Source: Odontocerum albicorne
Lineage: Eukaryota > Arthropoda > Insecta > Trichoptera > Odontoceridae
Assembly (NCBI GenBank): GCA_949825065.1
Contig: OX463848.1
Coordinates: 25,514,986-25,578,985 of the forward strand
DNA length: 64,000 nucleotides
Direction: 5' to 3'
Within the stretch, counting starts at the first letter, position 1, and every line of letters starts with the position of its first letter. Below are positions 1 through 11,560 of the stretch, in pieces. Both the position numbers and the translations under genes were made by a program. A model generated the notes under the pieces. That model made no database searches and was not told where the DNA came from. It was given only the letters and a program-made list of their open reading frames with translations.

Positions 1-1167
1 ATGGCGTCATTCATTCTAATAATTTTAATTGCTCATTAAAGTCACTTGATGGGCCAACAGCGCCCGTTCTGCGTCCATACGTTTTACGAAAACAATGGTT
101 TATACGTAACTGTTAGACGTTTACTTCGAATTGAGTACCAATTACACAGTGATAGAAAATGTTCGAGTATATTACTTAAGCAGTGGGCAAAGATTTAAAA
201 AAGACTAGTTCTACGTTAAAATATTGACCTTAAAGCTACCCGCGGACTTCTCAAATAGAGCAAAGTATAAAGCAAGTCAATGAGTCTGTGCACTTCGATC
301 CGATACTATCAATCCTCTAGCGTTCGTCAGCATTAGCAATGTCACTTACGACCTTGCAGCAAATTTTATCACTTGACTTAGTACTTCATTCCTATAAATT
401 CAACTTGTTCAGAATTTAAATAAAGCAGACTTTATTAGAAGGTGATATTTTGTGGTTAAAAGTTTTGAACAGTTTTCCGGGCAACAACATAATTTTTTCA
501 GACAAAGCACATTTTCATATAAATATTTTCGTCAATTAGCTGAAGTGCCACTATTGGAGCGATGAAAACCCAAGACTAAACCACCAGAGATCACTCAATT
601 GTGCACAACTAACAGTTTGGGCAGCCATATAGGCATCGGGAGTCATCGGTCCTTATTTCGATGAGGACGCTCGAGGCTAAGCAATAGCAGTTGATTCGGA
701 GCCTTGTATTTACATGCTGAGAGAATTTTTAAATATGAAATTGTAAAAAAAATCTATGTTTAATTCAAGGGCGTGGTATTAATATGACGGGATTACTTTT
801 CACACGTCTAATAACAATTTGGCCACCACAAAGTCTTAATTTTTTTGTGAGGATACCTAAAAAGTTAAGTACGAGTATGTTATACGCAAACAATCCCACG
901 ACTACACTGCAATTGAAACAAAACATCTCTCAAAAATCGAAGCGATACCTTGGAAAGTGTGCAGGTGCGTGCTTCAAAACTTTCGAGCCAGATTAAACGA
1001 ATGCCGTCGACGTGATGGGGGCAATCTTGACAATAATGATTTTCAAAATAAATTCTCAACGTTTTTAATATCATTGCAGCAATAAAATGTACTTTAAGTT
1101 GATTAGAACAAACCACTGTTTTACTATAAATTTTTCAAAAATTAGTTTTATTCTTGGCCACCCTGTA
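1..1167 (+). mobile_element. Degenerate IS630/Tc1-like DDE transposon (3' part)
   Basis: Translating all three frames gives a broken transposase in collinear pieces. These are a helix-turn-helix stretch at about 125-260 (RRLLRIEYQLHSDR, then QWAKI), a GYPRTS-like linker near 240-300, the first catalytic block FSDKAHFHIN (usual form FSDEAHFH) at about 492-525, then WSDENPR, TVWAAI and GVIGPYFDED at about 560-675, and a C-terminal block near 870-1030. Stops and frameshifts are frequent, so it is dead. The copy seems to end at about 1155-1167 with TTGGCCACCCTGTAG, which resembles a terminal inverted repeat. The 5' end lies outside the window. The family assignment rests on motif order and is an inference. 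Confidence 0.75.
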
Positions 1168-1384
1168 GAAAAGCGATACATGGAGTGAAAGTACATAACA
1201 ATCCTAAAACCCTCAACTTTGTGGATATGGAGAACTACTCAAGTCCTTAATGAAAAATCTCCATTGTATCTTTCGGATCTATGTCTGAAAGATTTCCTTG
1301 AGAGAGAAGAACTTGAAGTTTGATTTCGGCTACATCGAATAAATAGTATATTCCGAATCAATCCAATAGGGCGGGGTATTATTA

Positions 1385-1567
1385 TTACATATATTTTTTT
1401 AAAGAATAGATATGACCGAAGTCATAGGTATCCTTACCCTCGAACACTAGGCGGAAAAAGTGTCTGTGTCGTTCGAGGGGAGTAGCACAGCGCGGGGTTC
1501 GAACTGACACACAGAAGCTGTGCACAGAAGTCCAGCGCGTTACCGCGCGGCCATGCACCTCATTCAC
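1385..1567 (-). mobile_element. SINE-C copy 1 (tRNA Ser/Leu-like head)
   Basis: Read on the minus strand from 1567, the element starts with a tRNA-like head. It has an A-box region (TGGCCGCGCGGTAACGCGCT) and a B box (AGTTCGAACCC), and the local GC content is far above the surroundings. A non-tRNA body and a T/A-rich 3' end follow. Two more copies lie at 37246-37423 and 58740-58896 in the same orientation. The open frame through it is an artefact of the GC-rich head. Confidence 0.75.
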
Positions 1568-1599
1568 TTATTACAGGAATTTTGTCATTGCGTTTCTTG

Positions 1600-2360
1600 C
1601 TGTGAAGAATGGTCTAAGTATTAGAACGTGACGTGTGCAACGTTAGGAAGCACATGAAGAAGACCCCTTTTGGGAAATTTTATCAAAATGAATTATTTTA
1701 TATGGACACGACACACATACACTACACCTTATGCCGAATATGTTACTAACACAAATCGGTAGATCTAGAAAAGTTTTTTATAGCCAATGTCTTCGTATCC
1801 TTTCACTCAACTTACACATACTTATTTTGTAATATTTTTATAGCCACTGTCTTCGTATCCTTTCACTCAACTTACACATACTTATTTTGTAATATTTTTA
1901 TAGCCACTGTCTTCGTATCCTTTCACTCAACTTACACATACTTATTTTGTAATATTTTTATAGTCACTGTCTTCGTATCCTTTCACTCAACTTACACATA
2001 CTTATTTTGTAATATTTTTATAGCCACTGTCTTCGTATCCTTTCACTCAACTTACACATACTTATTTTGTAATATTTTTATAGCCACTATCTTCGTATCC
2101 TTTCACTCAACTTACACATACTTATTTTGTAATATTTTTATAGCCACTGTCTTCGTATCCTTTCACTCAACTTACGCATACTTATTTTGTAATATTTTTA
2201 TAGCCACTGTCTTCGTATCCTTTCACTCAACTTACACATACTTATTTTGTAATATTTTTAATCTTTCAATAATATTGGGTTCGATTACCGATTAAGAGCA
2301 CTCCGGGGGACAGCCTGTTCTCTTAATAGCGCTATATAAAGTTCCTTTTATGATAAATGT
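1600..2360 (+). mobile_element. LINE-B 3' end, copy 1 (contains the 60-bp array)
   Basis: The start (about 1627-1680) resembles the C-terminus of a CR1/Jockey-type reverse transcriptase: codons close to RKHMK, comparable to FRKHLKSRL at 49325-49360. It then passes through a 3' UTR that ends at about 2262-2345 with TCAATAATATTGGGTTCGAT, 'gagcactcc', and a terminal GCGCTATATAAA. The same tail occurs at 9140-9460, 42880-43110, 49295-49670 and 54960-55145, followed by (ATT)n-like microsatellite. Confidence 0.65.
1781..2260. repeat. Tandem array, 8 x 60 bp
   Basis: Eight head-to-tail units of exactly 60 bp begin with TAGCCACTGTCTTCGTATCC and end with TTTTGTAATATTTTTA. Only about one substitution per unit is visible, so the expansion is recent. 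The unit is part of the 3' UTR of the LINE-B copy around it, where other copies carry the segment once. Confidence 0.97.
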
Positions 2361-2399
2361 TATTTCACTAAACAAAGCCTGTGACAAAGTTGTTCTTTA

Positions 2400-3140
2400 T
2401 AATAAATTTCATATATATTTTCTATGTACTAGTACACTAAGCTGTAGCATTAACAATCATTCATTTAATTACATGTTTTTATTTATCAATATAATATATG
2501 CCCATAGTTGATAGATTCTCCCACATATCTATAACAAAAGTAAATTTTTCCCAATAGGTATCGTGAGTCTCACCCCTTATAATCCGCTTAGCAATAAAGG
2601 TCAGAATTCAATTAGTTTCCCCCTATTTGGTGGTGTTAGCATTGAGGACGATAAGGAGGGACCTCCCCGTGGGCTTTATTCATTAGGGTAATTATTTCAG
2701 TGACATATAACCAAATAAGACAGCACGAGGACTGGGAACTACTAATAAACCAACTGCTTAAGACGACCTCATTTTTATACTATTTCGCTTATAAAAAAAC
2801 ACCATGTTGTTTCCAATAAATTTTCTGAAATTCTATTATTTACGAGGGAAATGGTAATTAAGAAAATTAACCATTTTAATAAAATGAACATAAATGGAGA
2901 TGTAAAAAACGTGATGAACAAAAAATAAATCACCGACTTTGGATCATTTAATACGTCTTATAAATTTTCAGTATAAATGGAGATTCGAATATAATATTAC
3001 ACAGAAAATTTTAATTTGAAATTAGTCTTTATCAAGAATATATGATATAGCATTTAAACAATATGGCATATATAAATGGTTCAATATATTTTTATGTTGT
3101 ATAAATTAAGATTAATACGTATTAAATTAACTATTTTAAT
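2400..3140. other. AT-rich intergenic, nothing recognised
   Basis: Apart from short AT-rich direct and inverted words I see no open frame with coding character, no splice-bounded exon and no known repeat in this stretch. Confidence 0.4.
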
Positions 3141-3149
3141 ATTGAATAT

Positions 3150-3790
3150 ACGTGCACACAAACATAGCATCACGCCGTGTCCCTTGCGCGGTAGGCAGAT
3201 AAACAGATCTCCAAATCCTTCTGTCCAAGCACATCACGTTCTCCTTCTCCACTTCATATATCTCGTCATGTACAAACTTCTATAATTCATACTTCTCACT
3301 TTACTTTCATTCAAAATCTTGTCCATTTAGTTCAGTCACGTTTTCCTCGGTATACCTCTTCACGCACGCCTTACACTTCTGACTTGTATATTTGTTAAGT
3401 CATTATTTCGTCATTCATTCTCTCCACATTTCCAAACCATTTGAAAACTCCTTTCTTCGTCTTACTTAAAACATACATTTTATCCGAACATTAATTTCTG
3501 ATTTCTTCATTCCACCTTTTTCTAAATGTTGATATTTGTCACATTGTCACATCTCCGCAGCTTTAATCTTACTACTATTATTTATTTGCCAAGTCCATGT
3601 TGCACTTCTTTACATTAATTCATTATTATTTATTGTCATTTTTGCTACTGGTAATATTTCGTGGTTGTTGTATATGACATCAAGAGCTTCGTTTACCTTT
3701 TTTCCTGTCGCTTCCCTTCTTTCAATGTCTCTTTCCACTCGTCCATCACACTTCAACATACAGAGTCAATAATAATTATTAAATAACAGT
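3150..3790 (-). mobile_element. RTE-like LINE 3' fragment (antisense)
   Basis: The minus strand carries the 3' end of the family best seen at 40215-40800. Near 3170-3240 the reverse complement reads DRRIWRSV followed by a GGGACACGGCGTGATG-like terminal sequence, matching the tails of other copies. Upstream parts (3300-3780) are heavily frameshifted. The plus-strand frames here are antisense shadows. Confidence 0.6.
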
Positions 3791-5530
3791 TTAGAAAGCA
3801 GACTCTCGTAAACGGCGCTCTTAGCCAGTATATTTGACGGATTAAAAATATATCAAAATAAATGTACACGAGTTAAATGTAAGAATAGAAAGCTGGTGAT
3901 TGCGGTCACTAGATTAGATCCTTCCCTGTATATGCATATGTTTTGATAAATATACACAGATACGGGGAATAGTCCAGATTTCTTCTGAACTATTGAAAAT
4001 ACACCATATAATGACGACGAATTCTACGAGCGTTGTCTTGTCAAAACACTTTGCAATGAATTTTTCTTAAATAAGAATAATTTCGTTGACTATGTAAGAT
4101 GTATAATATATGAGTTCATTGGTCAACGATGAGTAGGATAAATACAGAATCTCATAAATAGATTTGTGAAATATAAAACTTGATTTATCAAAGGTTTCGG
4201 CTTTGTGGGACTCTATATTCGAATATTTAACAATAAATTTCTTTGTTATTCCGTTAATTATATTTGTCCCCGCTACGTGTGTTTCTATCTCCAATCCGGT
4301 GTGTTGTGAGAACAGTGCTGATATATTAAACTGGTATCATGTTACTTTACTATGGACCACCCATAGTATAAGTGTGTGGGATTTATTCAAAGAAAAATAT
4401 CAATTTAATAAATCAATTAGAATATTGTATACAAATATTTATGAAATTTCATAGAACTTATGCAAAGGAAAATGTTTAAAGGGTGTGAAACTTTTTGTAT
4501 TTTTTGGCTATTTATTATTTTTGCTGGTGGCTTTGTGTATCTCTAATGATTATAAAATCATTGTTTTATATAATTGTTGGAATGTATGTAAAACTTTTGT
4601 ATTGCTTTCTTTGAAATAATGATAATATGTATCTTTTATACGTTTCAATTATATGTCTACATAATGTGTTTATATAATATGTATCAATAGGGATCGTTCC
4701 CCCTGAAGAGACCCTTGAGACTGGAAGAAGACACACGTGTAGTAGGGATTAATATATTATAATAAGTGAAATAACAAAGTTATTTGATATTAAATAAAAC
4801 ATGATGTTTATATGGGATCGAAGATACACACGGCTGTTTTGCATTACCTAAATATTTTTCGAAATTCTTACCGTTCTAATTTGGTTTAAAAGATGGCCAA
4901 ATTGTCGAAGGCGTTACAGACTTCATCTTTAGGGTAATGAAATTGAAAGAGTTTACCCTTTGAGAACAAATCCCCTAAATTGTTCATTAAAGTGTTTAAA
5001 TAAATAAATTATACTAACCCTAATATTTAGCAATATTTTTTGATAAAAACCTTATGGATGAAGGATGTCTATAAGCCTTCGAAATGTCTATCATATTTTA
5101 AACCAACGCGGTTATAACTCTAAAAAAGTGTTTAAACCAACGATGTTTAGACTCTTAGTCAAAAATTATTCGAACAATGTATAAAATTCAGCCAAAAGCA
5201 TGTTGAATAAATCAACTTAATTTGGGCATGTTTCATTGTGGTGCATAAAAATGACGAAATAAAACATGTACGAGTAATTGGAGTTCATCAAAACTACATC
5301 AAAATCATTTTGAACTTTTTAACGTTTGTACTAAATTGAACGAATCATGTTTAAAACATTACCCAGCAATTTTTTTGTGAACAGATGAAATTTTCAACAA
5401 ATATTTCACTTGTAAAGAGCAGTTTTCTTAACACCTTATCACATCAAAAGCATTTCCATGCAGATTATTAGCTCTGCTACATACACTTACGGAAAATAAA
5501 GTTCAAGTTGAAATCGACTCACCATATTGA
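3790..5530. other. AT-rich stretch without a recognised gene
   Basis: Two short overlapping frames at 4067-4454 lie on opposite strands and show no family motif. The region 4880-5300 has repeated AAACCAACG words and runs of A/T. I cannot assign any element. Confidence 0.35.
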
Positions 5531-5539
5531 TGAAAATTT

Positions 5540-5787
<248 letters not shown>

Positions 5788-5987
5788 NNNNNNNNNNNNN
5801 NNNNNNNNNNNNNNNNNNNNNNNNNNNNNNNNNNNNNNNNNNNNNNNNNNNNNNNNNNNNNNNNNNNNNNNNNNNNNNNNNNNNNNNNNNNNNNNNNNNN
5901 NNNNNNNNNNNNNNNNNNNNNNNNNNNNNNNNNNNNNNNNNNNNNNNNNNNNNNNNNNNNNNNNNNNNNNNNNNNNNNNNNNNNNNN
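5788..5987. other. Assembly gap, 200 N
   Basis: Exactly 200 ambiguous bases follow the TA tract. The round size suggests a placeholder rather than a measured length. Confidence 0.97.
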
Positions 5988-6074
5988 AGTATCATCATAT
6001 TTCATCCCAATTAAAAATAATGGTCACCATCAAATATTCAAAATAAATATTATTAATTGTTAAAATGTTATTAT

Positions 6075-6580
6075 TAACACAAATATACATTGAAACAATC
6101 ACGGCATTTCCCTGTTGGAGTAGGCAGTGGATAGATCGCCAAACTTTCTTGTCACGGCATACTTTATACATCTTTTCATATGGATCCTACTCTTTCTCTA
6201 AACTCGAACATTTCCTTATCTAAATTTTTTTCCCATTTAGTCTAACCATACTTTTCTCGGTTGTCCTCTACCATAACTCCCATTCATACTTGCATTGTAC
6301 ATTTAGAGTCTTTCATCGCCCATCCGTTAGATATTTCTCTATCATCTAAAAGCGTTTTTTTTTTTCACCCTTTTAAACTCGTCAGGTTTTAGGTCACATT
6401 CATCCTAAATAATTATATTTTGGTCGAAAATCGACAAATCACATATTTTTCTCAGTATGTTCACTCATTTCCACCACATTTACTGAACTCCTTTTATATA
6501 TTTTTTACTTCTACATTTCACTGACATACAACAATTTCGACACTAATCCGCTATTCTGGACCATGTTTGTAGTAATTTTT
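6075..6580 (-). mobile_element. RTE-like LINE 3' fragment (antisense)
   Basis: The plus strand starts with ATCACGGCATTTCCCTGTTGG, the complement of the conserved 3' tail of the RTE-like family. Further on it carries complements of the DR-K-W-R-S and GRPR-like blocks, with many frameshifts. Confidence 0.55.
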
Positions 6581-6589
6581 TATAAAACT

Positions 6590-7025
6590 TGGTTCGAATA
6601 TTTATTTTTTTAGTGCCCCTTGACTTTATTTCCAATAAATATAACGAATTGTAATAAACAATAAAAGTTATACATACATTTTGAACCCAAATAATATATT
6701 TTTGCTGCTGGAATAGAATAATTCTGTGCTTTACAAAAGTTTCAGTATAATCCGAAATTCACCACTTTTCATAATAACTTCTGAACAAATTCCGAGGTTT
6801 TCGTTCCCACGGAACTGCCGCAATTACTCACGGTGTCCAAACACGACGTTACACGACACCAATCATATCACTTATCCGTAATCGGCAGAAATTTTCAGGA
6901 CACGGAAAGGCTTTTGTCACGAGCCATGTCCTGGAATTCTGGAGCCTGCAATCCTTAAAGGACATCGGCTCTGAAAGTTGAAACAGGACCACCGTTGGGG
7001 CTGTGAGTGCCACTTAATTTAGAAA
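6590..7025. other. Unassigned spacer with a GC-richer core
   Basis: The part 6780-7015 is noticeably richer in GC than its flanks but holds no long open frame or motif that I can name. Confidence 0.3.
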
Positions 7026-7029
7026 AAAA

Positions 7030-7260
7030 CTGTTTATTCAATATTACACAAACACATACACTATCACGCCGTTTCCATGATGGGATAGGTATAGAAGAAA
7101 ATGCACCACACTTTCCAATAACCACGTTTTTCTTGACCCCCTTACATTCATACATATATTATTATATAGTTCCTTCTATATCCCTTAATCTTTTCATTTT
7201 TTTCTTTCGGAATTGTAAAGATATCTAATTTTTCACTAAAACATACATCCACCCTAATTC
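7030..7260 (-). mobile_element. RTE-like LINE 3' tail (antisense)
   Basis: The stretch starts with ATCACGCCGTTTCCATGATGG, again the complement of the RTE-like terminal tail, followed by the complement of the last coding block. The short frames on both strands are shadows. Confidence 0.5.
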
Positions 7261-7539
7261 AATGACAAAATGTATTGTAAAAGCGTCTCTTGGCATACAT
7301 GTACGTGGCTGGTGACTTCTCCATCACCTGACTCAGCGGGCGAATCACTGGCACTCCGATACCAGAGCTAATACTCAGTTATTTATACTCTTATAAATAT
7401 AATAAACTTTTTAAAATTACCCAGTTTTCTTCTAAAAATTCCCCACTCCACAGTTTTCCACAGTTAAAATAAATTTGTGGACCTCGCATTACTTAACTGC
7501 TTCTTCTTAGTCATGTTCCTCATTGCTAAGCATCATAGT

Positions 7540-7750
7540 TCCCTAATGATCTGGAACTAAGTGGATGATTCACCTCTATTTCTCTCGATCTTGAGTCATA
7601 ACGAGTGCAGCACTCAATCAGGTCACCTCTATGATTTTATCCATCCACCTTCCTGTAGGTCGTTCTCTCTCGATACATCCAATCACCACCAGCTTTTCCA
7701 GACTGTCTTCATATCTTCCAACCATGGAAGTTAATAAAACAGACCGGCCC
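7540..7750 (-). mobile_element. RTE-2 endonuclease/RT C-terminal fragment
   Basis: The minus strand translates to DSLEKLVVIGCIERERPTGR, then WMDKIIEVT and TQDREK. These are the last coding blocks (DSLEK..I.GKVEG.R.RGR...RW.D.I) of a widespread arthropod RTE-like endonuclease/reverse transcriptase. Related copies are at 22060-22430 (+) and 52770-53470 (-). Confidence 0.65.
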
Positions 7751-7799
7751 TTTAGATCAGAGAGACTGACTATGAATTTGATGATGACTACGTATTATT

Positions 7800-9130
7800 A
7801 TTGCGACAAAGGTACATAATTATTTCCACTCATAATTCTGCCACCTGAACAACATTGGGTGTTTCACGAATCAAGTCTGCTCCGGCGCAAGACACTGAGC
7901 GCCTCGGGCAATGCAGCAAATGTCGCATGGACTGCTCCTCAACGCAGATACAGAGCGTCCATCCACCGTGTCATTTTTATCTTATAACCATATTCTCTTA
8001 AGTTCTCCCGATTACAAATGATGACTTAAAACTGACAGCAAAAATGTGTCCAAGAATCTTCTTGTGCTCTCAATTTTCGTATTCTACTAAGTAACAGATA
8101 CATTTTCCAGAGTGATTTTTATTTCTAAATAGGTATAGCTAGAGAACACGAAACCTAGTATAAAGCATAACGGCCCTGAGGCCGAGCAAGGGATCTTGTT
8201 CAACATAATGCCTCGTCATTAATCTTTGCCCCCACATCTGGTGGGATGGACGATATGCCTTGGCGGTGACCCCTTTTTGATTTTAGGCCTAGACCCAAAA
8301 TTGTCAAAAATTCTAGCATGTGTTTGATGTTGGTTTATTTTTAAACATACTTATTGCTTTGAAGCTATAATCACAGCTCCGTGAAGAATTCTTTCGTTAG
8401 TAAAAAAAAATATGATATGACTTTCTGATCATCTTCTACGTTTGGTCCTCATACACGATGGGTTTTTTTCCAAGCGAGTCTCAGCTGCCAGTATTAGGCT
8501 GTGTAGCTCTTGAACGCCTCCAGATAATACATATGTGTCTACGATGTGGTCTAGATCTCCCCATACTGACAAAAAAGTAACTGTACTGGGCCCCATTTGT
8601 ACGTATCACATGCAGTGCAGATTGATCCTATTCAGTGTACACAATCTCCTTCAAGTTAGGGAAAACCCAGGTGACTCCACAGTCGGGTCGCCAACAAGAT
8701 GCCTGTTGTGTTATATCCCACTCCGTCTGTTGTTAGCACTTACGGTGTCATCGTCAGGCAAGCTGCCAAGAACTGCAGTATATTTTAATTACATCATTAT
8801 GTGTGTCGTTTATGGTAAAATACAGTAAAACTGTCTGTACTCATTGTTGTTTGTGGTACTAAAAGTAATTTACAATAAATAAAGTAAATACAACAAAGTT
8901 ACTGTGTTTTAATTTTATATTAGTTTTATTATTGTTGGAAAATATTGAATGAATTAATAATCTTCATTTTGGGTTAGTGTTTATATGCTTGAATAATATT
9001 TAAATGAAATCAATATGTGTTGTAAAATTTTATGTAAAATAAACCTAAATCTGATGGTTTTATTAATTATTACCTCAAAGTGGATGAAATGTGCAGTTTT
9101 AAAAATCCCTTAATGATTACCCTTTTAGGA
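7800..9130. other. Intergenic, no gene recognised
   Basis: The region 8450-8870 contains a 97-codon frame without motif or plausible splice context. The rest is AT-rich. It may be old repeat sequence, but I cannot name it. Confidence 0.3.
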
Positions 9131-9139
9131 ATGTTTTAT

Positions 9140-9465
9140 CAAAATTTATAGTTGAATTTGAACACTATACACAAAAACTGAATGCATTAATATCACATAT
9201 CGGAAGATCTTTGCGGTTTTTTTACCAAATATGTTATTCTACACATATGCAGATGCAGCGAAGTTCCTAATATCATGACAGTAGCCACTAACATTCTATT
9301 CTTATACTCAACTTATTTTATTTTATTAGTAATATTTCTAATCTGTCAATAATGGTGGGTTAGGATCTATAGTTAGAGCGCCCTTGAGGAGAGTCTGCTC
9401 TCTAAACAGCGATATATAAATTATTTTATTATTATTACATTATTATTATGATAAAAATTCTGGGC
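9140..9465 (+). mobile_element. LINE-B 3' tail, copy 2
   Basis: It carries CATATCGGAAGATC, ACATATGCAGATGC, GTAGCCACTAAC and AATCTGTCAATAAT in the same order as the other LINE-B tails, then CTGCTCTCTAAACAGCGATA and an (ATT)n run. Only one copy of the segment that is expanded at 1781-2260 is present. Confidence 0.7.
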
Positions 9466-10034
9466 CTATCCACATGAATGCAAAGGGGAGTCAATGAAAC
9501 CCCACATATGTAAGCGGTGTGCACTGCAACCGTGGCCACATATCAGAATTTTCAGGATACGCCAAAATCACTTATATGGCGACGATTTCTCATGATAAAA
9601 TGATAGAATACTTTGTATACTAAATAGCCTAAATTAAAGGATACAAAAATATGTATTTATATTGCCGGTCACAAATATATTACAATAATGGTTATAGCGT
9701 TAACTACAAAAATCCAGTGTCTTTCCACTATCATCATTTATATCAAATGATTTCATTAAGTTATACATTTTCTAGTTAAGAAGCTTAATATTCTATAGAC
9801 TAAGTTATCTTACTTGTGGAAATACCAAGTATTGTTTTGTCATGAACGATACACGAAGTTTTTAGTATCATATGAAACCGAGATTATGTGGGATATGAGG
9901 TTCTCGTATTGTTTTATCATGAACGATAAATACTTCATCGTTTCTGTTTCCAGTGTACCAGCACATCGACAACATAATAAAAAGTCATAAAATAACAGTT
10001 TTACAATAAAAATGTTTTTTTATCGAATGTAACA

Positions 10035-10510
10035 TTTTGAGCTCATAACGGATTCCTAGTCCCAACCTTACGATATGCAAGCAAAACTTGGACGAAGCTA
10101 AAAACTGATAAAAAAATAATATAAATGCGCCATAAATGAGAGCATTGTGTAAAATCTGTTAAAATGCAATGTTCGACAAAAAAATATGTGGATTAAAAGA
10201 TGATGTGGTGCTTGAGATAAAGAAAGAAACATTGAGATTGTTCATCTACTTAGAAAAAAAAGTGAGAGATTTGTAATTTATATTAGTATAGAAGGTACGA
10301 AGATTTTAGGAAGTGCTGAAAAAATGTCGCATCACTAAAATTATTAAATTTTGAAAGACAAAAGTGTAAAGAGCCTTTATTATAAGAGATTATGCATGAC
10401 GAGGTGTATGGACGTGGTTGAAGTGAAATATATGTGCTAGAATAGAATGAAGTAGAGATCTCTCTCTACACCTAAAAAGAGACACGGCGTGGTGGTTATG
10501 ATGATGATCA
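10035..10510 (+). mobile_element. RTE-like LINE fragment (RT thumb to 3' tail)
   Basis: It starts with codons close to LVPTLRYASKTWTKLKTD, the RT thumb block of this family (consensus PTL-YGSETW). Broken blocks follow and it ends in GAGACACGGCGTGGTGG, the family tail. Stops are frequent. Confidence 0.55.
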
Positions 10511-10570
10511 TACTAAAACGTTTTGTTAAACGCTGACGAAACTTAACAGCTGATCTTTAGACGTGTACTG

Positions 10571-11031
10571 ATTAGAGTAAGTTCACAGACATTATCACAC
10601 ACTAACGTGGATCACCCATATTAGCGGTTCATGCGCTTGAGTGTGCTCAAATCAGTACATGACTTTAGGACGACAATAACTATAATTAGAGTAAGTTCAC
10701 AGACATTATCACACACTAACATGGATCACCCATATTAGCGGTTCATGCGCTTGAGTGTGCTCAAATCAGTACATGACTTTAGGACGACAATAAATCTATA
10801 ATTAGAGTAAGTTCACAGACATTATCACACACTAACATGGATCACCCATATTAGCGGTTCATGCGCTTGAGTGTGCTCAAATCAGTACATGACTTTAGGA
10901 CGACAATAACTATAATTAGAGTAAGTTCACAGACACTATCACACTCTAACGTGGATCACCCATATTAGCGGTTCATGCGCTTGAGTGTGCTCAAATCAGT
11001 ACATGACTTTAGGACGACAATAACTATAATA
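10571..11031. repeat. Tandem array, 4 x about 114-116 bp
   Basis: Units start with ATTAGAGTAAGTTCACAG at 10571, 10685, 10801 and 10915. Each contains the short palindrome TTGAGTGTGCTCAA. Units differ by only a few bases. The array lies just downstream of the 3' end of gene A. Confidence 0.95.
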
Positions 11032-11132
11032 GTACTTTTTTTCATAGAGCTCTACTTTTAACGCGGTTGGCAATACTGAAAAGGGTATGGAAAATATTTC
11101 AAAATTAAACTTATTTTGAAAAAACTAAGCAC

Positions 11133-11138
11133 TTTAAT
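11133..11138 (-). terminator. Candidate polyadenylation signal of gene A
   Basis: The variant hexamer ATTAAA lies on the minus strand about 95 bases past the stop codon. No canonical AATAAA is closer, so this is a tentative call. Confidence 0.3.
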
Positions 11139-11231
11139 ATAAGCCATCCAAATTTCTAGTACATCTTAAATTATTAAATAATGTAAATGATTATTGATTG
11201 ATTTTATATCATAATAGAATACTATATTTAC

Positions 11232-11560
11232 TTAAGAGGCAAACACAAAAGAATCATCATGTTCCGCATCAACGTTGTGACTATTATAATTCTGATTGGC
11301 GGCCGCGTATTGCGATCCCTTGTTAACATTGGATGAATTGATGGCCTCTTGAATCTCCGATTGGGATTGATGGTTGGATTCGGACTGCTCTATCTCCGTG
11401 TTGGTCTGTCCTCCGAAGAATCCACTGTTAGCGTTATACTTGGAACCTTGAATTTGGTTTTGGTTGGTGATTCCGAGCGAAACCTGACTCCCGACATTGA
11501 GTCCTCCAAATGGACTGAGACCACCAATGGAAAATCCTTTATTGGCTGCAAAGTTTAGTT
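11232..11560 (-). CDS. Gene A exon 4 (terminal)
   Basis: The acceptor TTTACAG precedes AACTAAAC. The incoming phase-1 base from exon 3 makes a Gln codon. The exon has 329 coding bases and encodes QLNFAANKGFSIGG onwards, with NQNQIQGSKYNAN and EQSESNHQSQSE blocks, and stops with TAA at 11234-11232. An ATG-started reading from 11573 would begin inside the intron. Confidence 0.78.

Noticed and set aside
1781..2260. Regular repeats resembling a CRISPR array
   Set aside because: Units are contiguous 60-bp tandem copies without unique spacers, in a eukaryotic retrotransposon tail.
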